This document shows positions 33,080 to 42,163 of a stretch of 64,000 bases of DNA, piece by piece. This DNA comes from Streptomyces ochraceiscleroticus (lineage in GTDB: Bacteria; Actinomycetota; Actinomycetes; Streptomycetales; Streptomycetaceae), in contig NZ_JOAX01000001.1 in assembly GCF_000720485.1 (NCBI RefSeq), forward strand, positions 1 to 64,000, given 5' to 3'. Every line of letters starts with the position of its first letter. The first letter of the stretch is position 1. The notes beneath the pieces are model-generated. The model was not told the DNA's origin. It searched no databases and was given only the letters and a program-made list of their open reading frames with translations. The translations under genes were made by a program, and so were the position numbers.

Positions 33080-34126
33080 ATGCTGGAGTCGAAGAACTGC
33101 GACCAGGTCACCCTGGCCGGGCGGGACGGAGCCCTGACGGAGGTCGAGGACCTGCTGCGGCGCCAGCGTCTGGTGACGGTGACGGGCCCCGGCGGCGTCG
33201 GCAAGAGCGCGCTCGCCGGGGCGCTGGCACGCCGGCCGGGGCTCGGCCCGGACGCGGTCGTGGCCCGTACCGACCTCGCGCCGCTCCTCGACCCCGGGCT
33301 CGTGCCGCACTGGCTGGCCCGCGCGTTCGGCATGGACGGGCCGGCGGGCAAACCCCAGCTCGCCGCGCTCGCCGAGGCGTTGGGCGACACCCCGGCGCTG
33401 CTGGTCGTGGACACCTGCGAATACCTGGCCGAGCGGTGCACCGAGGTCCTCACCGCCCTGGTCGACGCCTGCCCCCGCCTGCACGTACTGGCCACCAGCC
33501 GCACCCCGCTGCGCACCCCCGGCCTGTATCCGCTTCCCCCCGTACCGCTCGACGTCGCGGCCGGGCTGTTCACGGAGTACGCCCGGCAGCTCGATGCCGA
33601 GGAGGCGGCGCCCGACGCGGTCCGGCGGATCTGCGCGCTGCTGGACGGCCTGCCGCTCGCCGTGCGGATCGCGGCGGGCCAGCTCGCGCACCGCTCCGCC
33701 GCCGACGTGCTCGCCGGTCTCACCCGGGCCGAGGCCGCGCTCGACCTGCCGGCCACCGCGCCCGGACTGCCCGGCCTGCCCGCCCGCCAGCGTTCGCTGC
33801 GCGACTCCCTCGGCTGGAGCCTGCGGCTGTGCACGGCCGAGGAGCGGCTGCTCTGGGCGCGGCTCAGCGTCTTCCCCGGCAGCTTCGAGCTGGCACAGGT
33901 ACTGGAGATCTGCGGCGATGAGCTGTTGCCGCCCGGCCCGCTCGTCGCGGCGTTCACGGGGCTGGCCTGGCAGTCGCTGATCGAGCCGCAGCCGGACGAG
34001 GAGGAGGGCACGGCCTTCCGGATGCCGCGTGCCACCCGGGCCTACGGGCGGCAACGGCTGAGCCTGTCGGGAGAGGAGCGAGAGCTGGTGAACCGCTTCC
34101 TGGTCTGGACGCTGCGCGCATCTTGA
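33080..34126 (+). CDS. STAND/NB-ARC-type ATPase without effector domain
   Basis: A 348-residue P-loop protein of the STAND class: Walker A GPGGVGKSALA (about residues 40–50), Walker B ALLVVDTCEYL, sensor-like LATSRTPLR, GLPLAVRIAAG, and a winged-helix-like part (RQRSLRDSLGWSLRLC, LLWARLSVFPGSF). It resembles the ATPase core of AfsR/LuxR-type regulators, but no DNA-binding, TPR or other effector domain is seen at either end. ATG 33080 with GGAGG upstream is chosen over an upstream frame from 32999. The function is unknown; it may partner a separate protein. Confidence 0.8.
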   Translation: MLESKNCDQVTLAGRDGALTEVEDLLRRQRLVTVTGPGGVGKSALAGALARRPGLGPDAVVARTDLAPLLDPGLVPHWLARAFGMDGPAGKPQLAALAEALGDTPALLVVDTCEYLAERCTEVLTALVDACPRLHVLATSRTPLRTPGLYPLPPVPLDVAAGLFTEYARQLDAEEAAPDAVRRICALLDGLPLAVRIAAGQLAHRSAADVLAGLTRAEAALDLPATAPGLPGLPARQRSLRDSLGWSLRLCTAEERLLWARLSVFPGSFELAQVLEICGDELLPPGPLVAAFTGLAWQSLIEPQPDEEEGTAFRMPRATRAYGRQRLSLSGEERELVNRFLVWTLRAS

Positions 34127-34185
34127 TATCCGACGCACGGGTTTGACCAGCTTCTATCCGAGGGAATTCGCCATATGCACACCTA

Positions 34186-35352
34186 GTGCATCGAATGCTC
34201 ACTAGGCTGTTCCGTTCCAGCCGCCGCTCAGCGGGCAGGTCCGCCATGCCGAAGCTTCCTCCGGCCGGACGTATCAGTACCGTCCCGGCCGCACCGACGT
34301 CCGGCAATTCCGTGAGGCTGATCCGAGGAACGTTTCCGCTGGCGGTGGTCGCGGTCTGCGCCCTCCTCGGGCGGTCCCTCCATCTCCCGCAGCTCTTCCT
34401 TCCCCTGATGCCCGCCGTCGCGGCGCTGCCCGCGATGGGGCGGTCGGGCGGACGCGACGTGCTGGGCGCGGGCGCCGCGGCGCTCGGCGGGGTGGCGTTA
34501 CTGGGCTGGGGCGCCCGCCCGGTGAACGTGGTCGCGGCGCTGGCGGGCGTGCTGACCGTGACCGCGCTGATCCGCGCCGCCGCCCGCCGCAGCCGCCGCC
34601 AGGAGTCCAAGCTCGCCCGCCTCGGCCGACTGGCCCAGGTGACCCAGGCGGCGGTGCTGCCCCGGCCGCCCGAGTCGGTGGGCGGAGTACGGCTGGACGC
34701 GCGGTATCTCGCGGCCACCCCCGGCGCCACGGTCGGCGGCGACATCTGCGGCGCCGAGCGCACCCCCTTCGGCGTGCGGCTGCTCATCGGTGACGTGTCG
34801 GGCAAGGGCCTGGACGTGGTCGGGACGGCCGCCGAGACGCTGCACATCTGGCGGGAGCTCGCGCACCACGAGAGCAGCCTGGCGGGCATCGCGCTGCGCA
34901 TGGACACCGCCGTCACCCGCATCCACCACCACGACGGCTTCGTCACCGCGCTGCTGATCAATGTGTACGACGACGGCCGGGTCGAACTGCTGAGCTGCGG
35001 CCATCCGCCGCCGCTGCTGGTGCGCGGCGGCCGGGCCTCCTGGCTCGCCGGGCTGGACGCGACGGCCCCGCTCGGGCTGATGCGGATGGTGCAGGACCGG
35101 TGCCCGACCGCGGTCGTGCGGCCGGCGCCGGACGACTGGCTGCTGCTGTGCACGGACGGGGTGGCCGAATGCCGCAACGGCGCGGGCGAGTTCTACCCGC
35201 TCGCCGAGCGCCTCACGGCCTTCTGCGGCCACGAGCCGACCGTCGTCCTGGACGCGCTCGAAGTCGACCTGGACCGTTACCGCGACGGCGGTTCCCGGGA
35301 CGACGCGATGATGCTCCTCATCCGCCCGCCGTCCCGGCAGCACTCCAGCTGA
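34186..35352 (+). CDS. PP2C-type (SpoIIE-like) Ser/Thr phosphatase with membrane anchor
   Basis: A protein of up to 388 residues with three or four N-terminal membrane helices (FPLAVVAVCALLGRSLHL to VNVVAALAGVLTVTALI) and a cytoplasmic SpoIIE/PP2C domain: GGDICGAERTPFGVRLLIGDVSGKG, LLSCGHPPPLLV, LLLCTDGVAECRN and a final GGSRDDAMMLLI. The metal-binding acidic residues are intact. Such phosphatases act on anti-sigma antagonists. The start is uncertain: GTG 34186, ATG 34195 or ATG 34246 are all in frame without a strong ribosome binding site. Confidence 0.85.
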   Translation: MHRMLTRLFRSSRRSAGRSAMPKLPPAGRISTVPAAPTSGNSVRLIRGTFPLAVVAVCALLGRSLHLPQLFLPLMPAVAALPAMGRSGGRDVLGAGAAALGGVALLGWGARPVNVVAALAGVLTVTALIRAAARRSRRQESKLARLGRLAQVTQAAVLPRPPESVGGVRLDARYLAATPGATVGGDICGAERTPFGVRLLIGDVSGKGLDVVGTAAETLHIWRELAHHESSLAGIALRMDTAVTRIHHHDGFVTALLINVYDDGRVELLSCGHPPPLLVRGGRASWLAGLDATAPLGLMRMVQDRCPTAVVRPAPDDWLLLCTDGVAECRNGAGEFYPLAERLTAFCGHEPTVVLDALEVDLDRYRDGGSRDDAMMLLIRPPSRQHSS

Positions 35353-35353
35353 C

Positions 35354-36931
35354 TCAGCGGGATTCCGGCGGCGGGGGCGGGGGCGGCGTGGGCGCGCCGG
35401 CCGGCGGGGCGATCTTCGCGTGGGCGGTCGTGGCAGCCGTGCCGCCCGTCGGGGCCGCGGCCGCCGGGGCTTCCGTACGGGGCAGTACGGCGTCCCGGCG
35501 CGCTCCCGGGTCCCAGCCGGTCTCCACCACCCGCTTCTGCACGAGCACGGCGCCGCCCAGTACGACCGCGCCGATGGCCAGCATCAGTACGACGGCGCCC
35601 GCGCCGCCCGTCTTGGCCGCGTTGCCGATCAGCGAGCCGAACCAGCCGAAGTCCGCGTCGCCGAAGGTGGTGTTCTCCTCGCCGAACGCGCCGAGCACCT
35701 TCAGGAGCAGCGCGGGCAGGAAGGTGATGAGGACGCCGTTGACGAAGGCGCCGAGGGCCGCGCCGCGCCGGCCGCCCGTCGCGTTGCCGTAGACGCCGGC
35801 CGCGCCGCCGGTGAAGAAGTGCGGGACCAGCCCCGGCAGGACCAGCGCGAGGCCGAACCACGGGTGGAAGAGCGCGGAGAGCAGCCCGAGGCTGACCAGG
35901 CCGCCGAGGAAGCTGCAGAGGAAGCCGATGAGGACGGCGTTCTGCGCGTACGGGAAGACGATCGGCGCGTCCAGGGAGGGCACCGCGCCGGGCACCACCT
36001 TCTTGGCGATGCCCTGGAAGGCCGGGACCAGCTCGCCCAGGATCGTCCGCACGCCGAACAGGATGATCGCGACGGCGATGCCGAACTGCAGACCCTGCAT
36101 GACGGACTGCATGAGGTAGTTGCCGATACCGGTGGCGGCCGTGCCGCCGTCGCCGGCGAACGCCTTGAACGCGGTCCCCCGGCCGGCCCTGGCCAGGAAG
36201 AGGACCGACATGATCACGTAGATCAGGACCATGGACAGCGCGGTGGCCACCATCGAGTCGCGCAGAAAGCGCAGCCCCTCGGGCAGCTTCATGTCCTCCG
36301 TACTGCGGCTGCGCTTGCCGACCAGTTGCCCGGTCGCGCCCGCCGCGACGTATCCGGCGGTGCCGAAGTGGCCGATGGCGATGGTGTTGTCACCGGTGAT
36401 CCGCTTGGTCCACGGGTGCGCGAAGGCCGGCATGGAGACCAGCAGGATGCCCAGCAGCACGCCGCCGACCAGCACCACGACGGCCGAGGACTGGCCGGCG
36501 GTGGCCAGCACCACGGTCAGCAGCGTGGCCATGAACAGCATGTGGTGGCCGGTCAGGAAGACGTACCGCAGCGGCGTGAAGCGGGCCAGCAGCAGGCTGA
36601 CCCCGAAGCCGACGATCATCAGCCAGGCGACCCGGGCGCCGAACTGCGCCTGCGCGATGCCGACGATCGCCTCGTTGGTCGGGATGACGCCGTGCGCGCC
36701 GGTCGCGCCCTGGATCATCTCGCCCAGCGGCGCGAGGGCCGCGACGACCAGATCGGCGCCGGCCCCGATCAGCAGGAAGCCCAGCGTCGCCTTGATGGCG
36801 CCGCCGATGATCTGTCCGGCGGATCTCCGCAGGGCGATCAGCCCGGTGGCCGTGATCAGGCCGACCAGGTACGCCGGCTGGCTGAGGACCTCGTTGACCA
36901 GGAATTCGGCGATCGATACGAGCCAGTGCAT
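35354..36931 (-). CDS. PTS ascorbate-type transporter, IIC component (UlaA-like)
   Basis: A 525-residue membrane permease of the phosphotransferase system, ascorbate family, with about ten helices and UlaA-type runs (YLVGLITATGLIALRRS, GFLLIGAGADLVVAALAPLG, IPTNEAIVGIAQAQFG, HPWFGLALVLPGLVPHFFTGGAAGVYGN). It transports and phosphorylates its sugar together with the IIAB protein upstream (18-bp gap). The C-terminal ~55 residues form a Pro/Ala-rich tail not typical of the family. Ascorbate is the family substrate; the true substrate is not provable here. Confidence 0.88.
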   Translation of the reverse strand: MHWLVSIAEFLVNEVLSQPAYLVGLITATGLIALRRSAGQIIGGAIKATLGFLLIGAGADLVVAALAPLGEMIQGATGAHGVIPTNEAIVGIAQAQFGARVAWLMIVGFGVSLLLARFTPLRYVFLTGHHMLFMATLLTVVLATAGQSSAVVVLVGGVLLGILLVSMPAFAHPWTKRITGDNTIAIGHFGTAGYVAAGATGQLVGKRSRSTEDMKLPEGLRFLRDSMVATALSMVLIYVIMSVLFLARAGRGTAFKAFAGDGGTAATGIGNYLMQSVMQGLQFGIAVAIILFGVRTILGELVPAFQGIAKKVVPGAVPSLDAPIVFPYAQNAVLIGFLCSFLGGLVSLGLLSALFHPWFGLALVLPGLVPHFFTGGAAGVYGNATGGRRGAALGAFVNGVLITFLPALLLKVLGAFGEENTTFGDADFGWFGSLIGNAAKTGGAGAVVLMLAIGAVVLGGAVLVQKRVVETGWDPGARRDAVLPRTEAPAAAAPTGGTAATTAHAKIAPPAGAPTPPPPPPPESR

Positions 36932-36949
36932 GAAAAAGCGCGCCCTTCG

Positions 36950-37747
36950 TTACTGGACGTCGTAGGTGTCGCGGAGGATGCGGTCGACCTCACCCGTACT
37001 GGTGAAGTTCTCGACGACCTTCACCGGGACGCCGACGTCGCCGAGCGTCCTGGCGATCTCGCCCGAGGTGAGGATGGCGACGGCCTCGCCGGCCTTGCCC
37101 TTGGCGGAGATGGTGTCGGTCGCCTCGACGGTGACGTACTTCGTCCAGCCCCAGCGGTCGAGCACCTGCTCCAGGGTGTTCTTCAGGAAGAGGCTGGTGC
37201 CCAGGCCGTTGCCGCAGACGGTGAGGATCTTGTGCGCGGACCCGCCGCCGGCCTGCCGCTCTTCCGGCTCCTGCCGTTCCTCCTGCTCCTGCGACGCGTC
37301 CAGGCCCGCCAGTACCGCGTGCACCGCCTCCGGCGTCCGGGCCTCGCGCAGCGCCCGCTCGGTCTCCGGGTCACCGAGCAATCTCGCGAGCGCCGCCATC
37401 GCCTCCGTATGCGCCCCGGAGTCGCGCGCCGCGAGCCCGACGACCAGGCTCACCGGGTCGTTCGACTCGTGCCCGAACTCCACCGGCTCGGCCAGCCGCA
37501 CCCAGGACATGCCGGTCTTCAGGACCGCGGGCGAGGGGCGGGCGTGCGCGAAGGCGAAGCCGGGCGCGATGACGATGTAAGGCCCGTTCCCCTCGACGTT
37601 CTCGATCATTTCCGTGGTGTACTCGCCGGTACTGGTACCGGTCGCGACCATCAGGTCGCCGGCGGCCCGTACCGCCTCCCGCCAGTCCGCCGCCGCCACG
37701 TCCAGCCGCACGGCCTCGGCGGGAATCAGTTCGCTCAGTGTCGGCAT
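36950..37747 (-). CDS. PTS fused IIA–IIB component, ascorbate/mannitol type
   Basis: A 265-residue phosphocarrier. The N-terminal IIA domain has the phosphorylated His in PGFAFAHARPS (about residue 68); a Gln/Glu-rich linker (ASQEQEERQEPEERQ, about residues 150–165) leads into the IIB domain with the phosphorylated Cys in LTVCGNGLGTSLF. The order IIA–IIB followed by IIC in one operon is usual for ascorbate-type systems. It starts very close to the divergent HhH-GPD gene (72 bp between start codons). Confidence 0.9.
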   Translation of the reverse strand: MPTLSELIPAEAVRLDVAAADWREAVRAAGDLMVATGTSTGEYTTEMIENVEGNGPYIVIAPGFAFAHARPSPAVLKTGMSWVRLAEPVEFGHESNDPVSLVVGLAARDSGAHTEAMAALARLLGDPETERALREARTPEAVHAVLAGLDASQEQEERQEPEERQAGGGSAHKILTVCGNGLGTSLFLKNTLEQVLDRWGWTKYVTVEATDTISAKGKAGEAVAILTSGEIARTLGDVGVPVKVVENFTSTGEVDRILRDTYDVQ

Positions 37748-37818
37748 GGACGGGATCGTCGCACGAAAACGCTTGCCTGGATATGCGGGGTGCGGCGCCG
37801 GAAGGGATCATCAGAAAC

Positions 37819-38406
37819 ATGAACGTGAGGATGCGGGTCGCCCAGCAGGAGGAAGCCGACGAACTGCTCGGCCGCAGTCCGCTCGCCGCGCTGGTGGGCA
37901 TGCTGCTGGACCAGCAGGTGCCGATGGAGTGGGCGTTCACCGGTCCGTACACCATCGCCCGGCGGATGAACGGCGAGGACCTGGACGCGCAGGCCATCGC
38001 GGCGCAGGACCCGGAGGCGTTCGAGGAGCTGCTGGCCCGCAAGCCGGCCGTGCACCGCTATCCGCGGTCGATGGCCAAGCGGGTGCAGCAGCTCTGCCAG
38101 TACCTCGTCACGCACTACGACGGGGACGCGGAGGCCGTGTGGCGGGACGCACCCACCGGCGCCGAGCTGCTGAAGCGCCTCAACGACCTGCCCGGCTTCG
38201 GCAAGCAGAAGGCGCAGATCTTCCTGGCGCTGCTCGGCAAGCAGTTCGGCGTGCGCCCCGAGGGCTGGCGCGAGGCCGCCGGCCCGTACGGCGAGGAGGG
38301 CTCCCACCGTTCGGTCGCCGACATCACGGGCCCCGAGTCGCTGGCCGAGGTCCGCGCGTACAAGCAGCAGATGAAGCGGGCGGCGAAGAAGGCGGCCGGC
38401 AAGTAG
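37819..38406 (+). CDS. HhH-GPD-type base-excision repair protein
   Basis: A 195-residue DNA glycosylase-like protein. The helix-hairpin-helix with the Gly-Pro/Asp region reads LPGFGKQKAQIFLALLGKQFGV; the N-terminus MRVAQQEEADELLGRSPLAALVGMLLDQQVPMEWAF matches Streptomyces homologues I recall (shown here in pieces: LLGRSPLAALVGMLLDQQ). No iron–sulfur cluster cysteines are seen at the C-terminus. ATG 37819 is preferred over the frame from 37738, which would overlap the divergent PTS start. Lesion specificity is unknown. Confidence 0.85.
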   Translation: MNVRMRVAQQEEADELLGRSPLAALVGMLLDQQVPMEWAFTGPYTIARRMNGEDLDAQAIAAQDPEAFEELLARKPAVHRYPRSMAKRVQQLCQYLVTHYDGDAEAVWRDAPTGAELLKRLNDLPGFGKQKAQIFLALLGKQFGVRPEGWREAAGPYGEEGSHRSVADITGPESLAEVRAYKQQMKRAAKKAAGK

Positions 38407-38408
38407 AC

Positions 38409-38431
38409 GCGGCGGGCACCCGGCCCGCCGC
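38409..38431. terminator. bidirectional terminator between convergent genes
   Basis: A 9-bp perfect GC stem (38409–38417 with 38423–38431), 5-nt loop, in the 46-bp gap between the HhH-GPD and NiCoT genes. Confidence 0.7.
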
Positions 38432-38452
38432 CCCTCTCCTTCTTCTGCGCGC

Positions 38453-39568
38453 TCAGCTCTCCGGAGAGGCGGCCACCCGTGCCGCCCAGCGCTTTTCGAC
38501 GTCCGACAGCCGCCAGTAGGCGATCGCCGCCGCCCAGACGACGACGAAGAGGCCGACGATGAGGTAACCGACGTTGTCCAGGTCCAGGCCGGAGATCCAG
38601 CCGGTGACCGCGTCCTTCAGGCCGAGCTTGTCGTGCAACACGCTGACCAGCTCGATGGTGCCGATGAAGAGGGCCACGGCGATCGACAGGCCGGTGATCG
38701 TGAGGTTGTAGTAGACCTTGCGCACCGGGTTGGAGAACGCCCACTGGTACGCGAAGTTCATGAACGTGCCGTCGAGCGTGTCGAAGAGGCTCATCCCGGC
38801 CGCGAACAGCAGCGGCAGGCACAGGACCGCGTACCAGGGCAGCCCGGACGCGGCGCCGCTGCCCGCCATCACCATCAGCGTCACCTCGGTCGCGGTGTCG
38901 AAGCCGAGGCCGAGGAGCAGCCCGATCGGGAACATCTGGCCCGGCCGCGTGATGGCCTTGGTGAACCGGCCCAGCACCCGGTTCATGAAACCGCGCGAGT
39001 CGAGCTGCCGTTCCAGCTCCGACTCGTCGTACTCCCCGGCCCGCATGGCACGGAAGACGCGCCAGATGCCGGCCAGCGCGACCAGGTTGAGGGCGGCGAT
39101 GAGATAGAGGAAGGCACCGGAGACGGTGGTGCCGACCGTGCCGAGCACCTGGTGCGTACGGGAGTCCTCGTCCATCAGGGTCCCGGCGAGCGCCGCGCCG
39201 CCCGAGACCAGCGCGGCCATGATCACGACCATGCTGGAGTGGCCGAGCGCGAACCAGAAGCCCACCGAGACCGGGCGCTTCCCGTCGGCCATGAGCTTGC
39301 GGGTGGTGTTGTCGATGGCGGCGATGTGGTCCGCGTCGAACGCGTGCCGCATGCCGAGGGTGTACGCGGTGACGCCGAGGCCCACGCCGAACACCTGGGT
39401 GCCGACGGTGTAGTGACCGGGCACGACGAGCAGGAACAGCACACCGAACGCGACGATGTGCAGAGCGGCTATGACCGCCAGCAGACCGGCGGTCCGTACG
39501 GTGTCGCGGCGCTGCCAGCGGAAATCGGGCAGCACGGAAGAACCAGGGGCATCGGTGGGCAGGGCCAT
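38453..39568 (-). CDS. NiCoT-family nickel/cobalt transporter (probably cobalt)
   Basis: A 371-residue (378 from the upstream GTG at 39589) HoxN/NixA-type permease with about eight helices. The metal signature RHAFDADHIAAIDNTTR (HX4DH) and the second motif LGFDTATEVTLMVMAG are intact, as is GFWFALGHSSMV. Such proteins import Ni2+ or Co2+. The cobalamin riboswitch directly upstream argues for cobalt import for B12 synthesis. ATG 39568 and GTG 39589 are both possible starts; GGAG lies 12 nt before the ATG. Confidence 0.9.
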   Translation of the reverse strand: MALPTDAPGSSVLPDFRWQRRDTVRTAGLLAVIAALHIVAFGVLFLLVVPGHYTVGTQVFGVGLGVTAYTLGMRHAFDADHIAAIDNTTRKLMADGKRPVSVGFWFALGHSSMVVIMAALVSGGAALAGTLMDEDSRTHQVLGTVGTTVSGAFLYLIAALNLVALAGIWRVFRAMRAGEYDESELERQLDSRGFMNRVLGRFTKAITRPGQMFPIGLLLGLGFDTATEVTLMVMAGSGAASGLPWYAVLCLPLLFAAGMSLFDTLDGTFMNFAYQWAFSNPVRKVYYNLTITGLSIAVALFIGTIELVSVLHDKLGLKDAVTGWISGLDLDNVGYLIVGLFVVVWAAAIAYWRLSDVEKRWAARVAASPES

Positions 39569-39612
39569 CCGGCGGTCACGCTCCAGCACCTCGTGGAATC
39601 AATTCGTGAGAT

Positions 39613-39812
39613 GCCGTGGCCGGTCTCCTGGCTTACGGGTACACGCTCCCGTCCCGGCCTTCCCGTCCGCGGTACGCGGTCAGTGGCCCCCTGCACGCGG
39701 CGCTGCGTACAAGGCGAGGGTCGGTAGCTCCCCGATCACAGTGGCGAGGGCCGCTCCGGAATCGGACCCGAAGGTCTTCACCGGTCTTCCCGAGCACCAC
39801 GGCCCGGCCACT
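39613..39812 (-). ncRNA. cobalamin (B12) riboswitch
   Basis: On the minus strand the conserved B12 box AAGCCAGGAGACCGGCC is present at 39613–39634, preceded by the core GCCACTGTGATCGGGG (39733–39748 region) and the 5' element CGGGAAGACCGGTGAAGA. Length (about 200 nt), order and spacing fit the cobalamin class. It ends about 25–45 nt before the transporter start and would reduce expression when adenosylcobalamin is plentiful. Confidence 0.9.
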
Positions 39813-40706
39813 CTAACCCCCCGCGTCCCGCTGCCGGGCGGTGTCCTTCGTCACCGGCTCGACGGCGACCGGGTCCGCCGCCCAGCTCCCCAGCAGCCGC
39901 AGCGACTCCTCCGAGGCCGAGCCCGGCTCCGCGTGATAGACGATCAGCTGCTGGTCAGGGTCGGCGGGCAGCCGCAGCGTCTCGTACGACAGGGTCAGCG
40001 GCCCGACGACGGGGTGCTGCAGCCGCTTCACGCCGAAGCCCTTGTCCTGCACGTCGTGCGTGGCCCACAGCTGCCGGAACTCCTCGCTCTTGACCGACAG
40101 CTCCCCGATCAGCGAGGCGAGCAGCGGGTCGTCGGGATGGCAGCCCGCGTCCAGGCGGAGGTAGGCGACGATGTCGGCGGCCTTGCTCTCCCAGTCGACG
40201 TAGAGCTCGCGGGCGGCCGGGTCCAGGAAGACCTGCCAGGCGATGTTCCGCTGCTCGAGCGGGAGCGCGGCGTAGTCGCCGAGCAGCGCGCACGCCATGC
40301 GGTTCCAGCCGATGACGTCCAGGCGGCGGCCCGCCACATACGCCGGTATCCCCTCCATCGCGTCCAGCAACTGCTGCAGCGCGGGCCGCACCCGCTGCGG
40401 CCGCCCCGCGCCGCGCGAGCGCTTGGCCTTCGGCTTGACCAGATGGCTCAGATGCGCCCGCTCCGCGGCATTGAGCCGCAGCGCGCCGGCTATCGCGTCG
40501 AGGACCGCCGTGGAGACGTTCTGCCCGTGGCCCTGCTCCAGCCTGACGTAGTACGCCACGCTCACCCCGGCGAGCTGCGCGAGCTCCTCCCGCCGCAGGC
40601 CCGGCACCCTGCGCCGCCCGCTGTGCCGCGGCAGTCCGACGTCCTCGGGCTGCAGACGCGCGCGGCGGGTGCGCAGAAACTCGCTCAATTCTGTGCGCTG
40701 GTCCAT
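39813..40706 (-). CDS. XRE-family regulator with MmyB-like ligand domain
   Basis: A 297-residue repressor-type protein. N-terminal HTH: RVPGLRREELAQLAGVSVAYYVRLEQG; the C-terminal ~180 residues match the MmyB-like ligand-binding domain (YVAGRRLDVIGWNRMACALLG, WATHDVQDKGFGVKRLQHPVVGPL, YETLRLPADPDQQLIVY). These regulators usually sit beside and control an oxidoreductase; here the divergent alcohol dehydrogenase is 176 bp away. ATG 40706 has a GATACT 6 nt upstream and no ribosome binding site, so the mRNA may be leaderless. Confidence 0.9.
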   Translation of the reverse strand: MDQRTELSEFLRTRRARLQPEDVGLPRHSGRRRVPGLRREELAQLAGVSVAYYVRLEQGHGQNVSTAVLDAIAGALRLNAAERAHLSHLVKPKAKRSRGAGRPQRVRPALQQLLDAMEGIPAYVAGRRLDVIGWNRMACALLGDYAALPLEQRNIAWQVFLDPAARELYVDWESKAADIVAYLRLDAGCHPDDPLLASLIGELSVKSEEFRQLWATHDVQDKGFGVKRLQHPVVGPLTLSYETLRLPADPDQQLIVYHAEPGSASEESLRLLGSWAADPVAVEPVTKDTARQRDAGG

Positions 40707-40882
40707 AAGGCAAGTATCCGGGTCTTCGCGGAACGCCGCGGGGGCCTGTGGATAACTCCGCGGGGGCGGCCCCGGGAGACGGGCGACGGCGCCCGAGGGT
40801 GTCACTGCCATTGGTAGGAACGCCGTTCGTACGTAAACGGGGGGTCTGGCTCCACTTCCGCGCGCGAAGCAGGCTGGACGGC

Positions 40883-41932
40883 ATGACACACACCTCTGTC
40901 GCCGCGTATGCAGCACCCGCGCCCAAGGCACCCCTGGAGCGCACCACCATTCCGCGCCGTGAGCTCGGCGCGCACGACATCGAAATCGAGATCAAGTACG
41001 CGGGGATCTGCCACTCCGACATCCACCAGGTCGACAACGGCTGGGGCGAGGGCATCTTCCCGATGGTCCCGGGCCACGAGATCGCCGGCGTGGTCGCCGC
41101 GGTGGGCTCCGAAGTCACCCGCCACCAGGTCGGCGACCGGGTCGGCGTCGGCTGCATGGTCGACTCCTGCCGGGAGTGCGACAACTGCAAGGCCGGCCTG
41201 GAGCAGCACTGCACCGGAACCGGCAACGTACAGACGTACAACGCCATCGGCCGGGACGGCGAGCCGACCTACGGCGGCTACTCCACCCACGTCGTGGTCT
41301 CCGAGGACTTCGCCCTCCGTATCCCCGAGGGCATCTCCCTGGATGCCGCCGCGCCGCTGCTCTGCGCCGGCATCACCGTCTACTCTCCGCTCTCGCGCTG
41401 GGGCGCGGGCCCCGGCAAGAAGGTCGCGGTCGTCGGCCTGGGCGGCCTCGGCCACATGGCCGTGAAGATCGCGCACGCGATGGGCGCCGAGGTCACCGTC
41501 CTCAGCCAGTCGCTGCGCAAGAAGGAGGACGGCCTGAAGCTGGGCGCCTCCGACTACCGCGCCACCTCCGACCCGGCCACCTTCGAGGAGCTGGCGGGCC
41601 GCTTCGACCTGATCATCAACACCGTCTCCGCCAACCTGGACGTGGACGCCTACCTCTCGCTGCTGCGTGCCCACGGCACGCTGGTGCAGGTCGGCGCGCC
41701 GGAGGACCGGCTCGGCCTCTCGCCGTTCTCGGTGATCGGCGGCAGCCGGGCGGTGGCCGGTTCGATGATCGGCGGCATCCCCGAGACCCAGGAGATGCTC
41801 GACTTCTGCGCGACGCACGGCCTCGGCGCGGAGATCGAGGTGATCCCGGCCGAGCAGATCAACGACGCGTACCGGCGGGTGCAGGCGAGCGACGTCCGCT
41901 ACCGCTTCGTGATCGACGCCTCGACGATCTGA
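40883..41932 (+). CDS. zinc-dependent NAD(P) alcohol dehydrogenase (YahK/CAD type)
   Basis: A 349-residue medium-chain dehydrogenase. Catalytic zinc ligands in GICHSDIHQ and GHEIAGVV, four-Cys structural zinc ([15 protein letters not shown]), and the Rossmann motif [15 protein letters not shown] are intact. Relatives reduce aldehydes with NADPH. Start ATG 40883. It is likely regulated by the divergent MmyB-type protein, a pairing common in actinobacteria. A hairpin terminator follows at 41987. Confidence 0.92.
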   Translation: MTHTSVAAYAAPAPKAPLERTTIPRRELGAHDIEIEIKYAGICHSDIHQVDNGWGEGIFPMVPGHEIAGVVAAVGSEVTRHQVGDRVGVGCMVDSCRECDNCKAGLEQHCTGTGNVQTYNAIGRDGEPTYGGYSTHVVVSEDFALRIPEGISLDAAAPLLCAGITVYSPLSRWGAGPGKKVAVVGLGGLGHMAVKIAHAMGAEVTVLSQSLRKKEDGLKLGASDYRATSDPATFEELAGRFDLIINTVSANLDVDAYLSLLRAHGTLVQVGAPEDRLGLSPFSVIGGSRAVAGSMIGGIPETQEMLDFCATHGLGAEIEVIPAEQINDAYRRVQASDVRYRFVIDASTI

Positions 41933-41986
41933 TTCCCGGGGACGGGCCGTGGACCGCGTGCTCCGCGGCCGGTCCGCCCCTCACGG

Positions 41987-42017
41987 AGCCGGGTGGCCGC
42001 TCGACGGCCGCCCGGCT
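41987..42017 (+). terminator. terminator of the alcohol dehydrogenase gene
   Basis: A 13-bp stem with one G·T pair and CTCGA loop, about 55 bp after the stop. Confidence 0.75.
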
Positions 42018-42163
42018 TCGTCGCATTTGGGGGCGGAAAGACGGCGTTAGCCGGACGTTAGCGGACCAACAGCACCCTCGGACAGAGTGGATGTCGTGCC
42101 GGACGGACCAGCCGGCCGCAACAGCCACCACCATCGGACTCACCAGTCACGGGGGAACGCATC

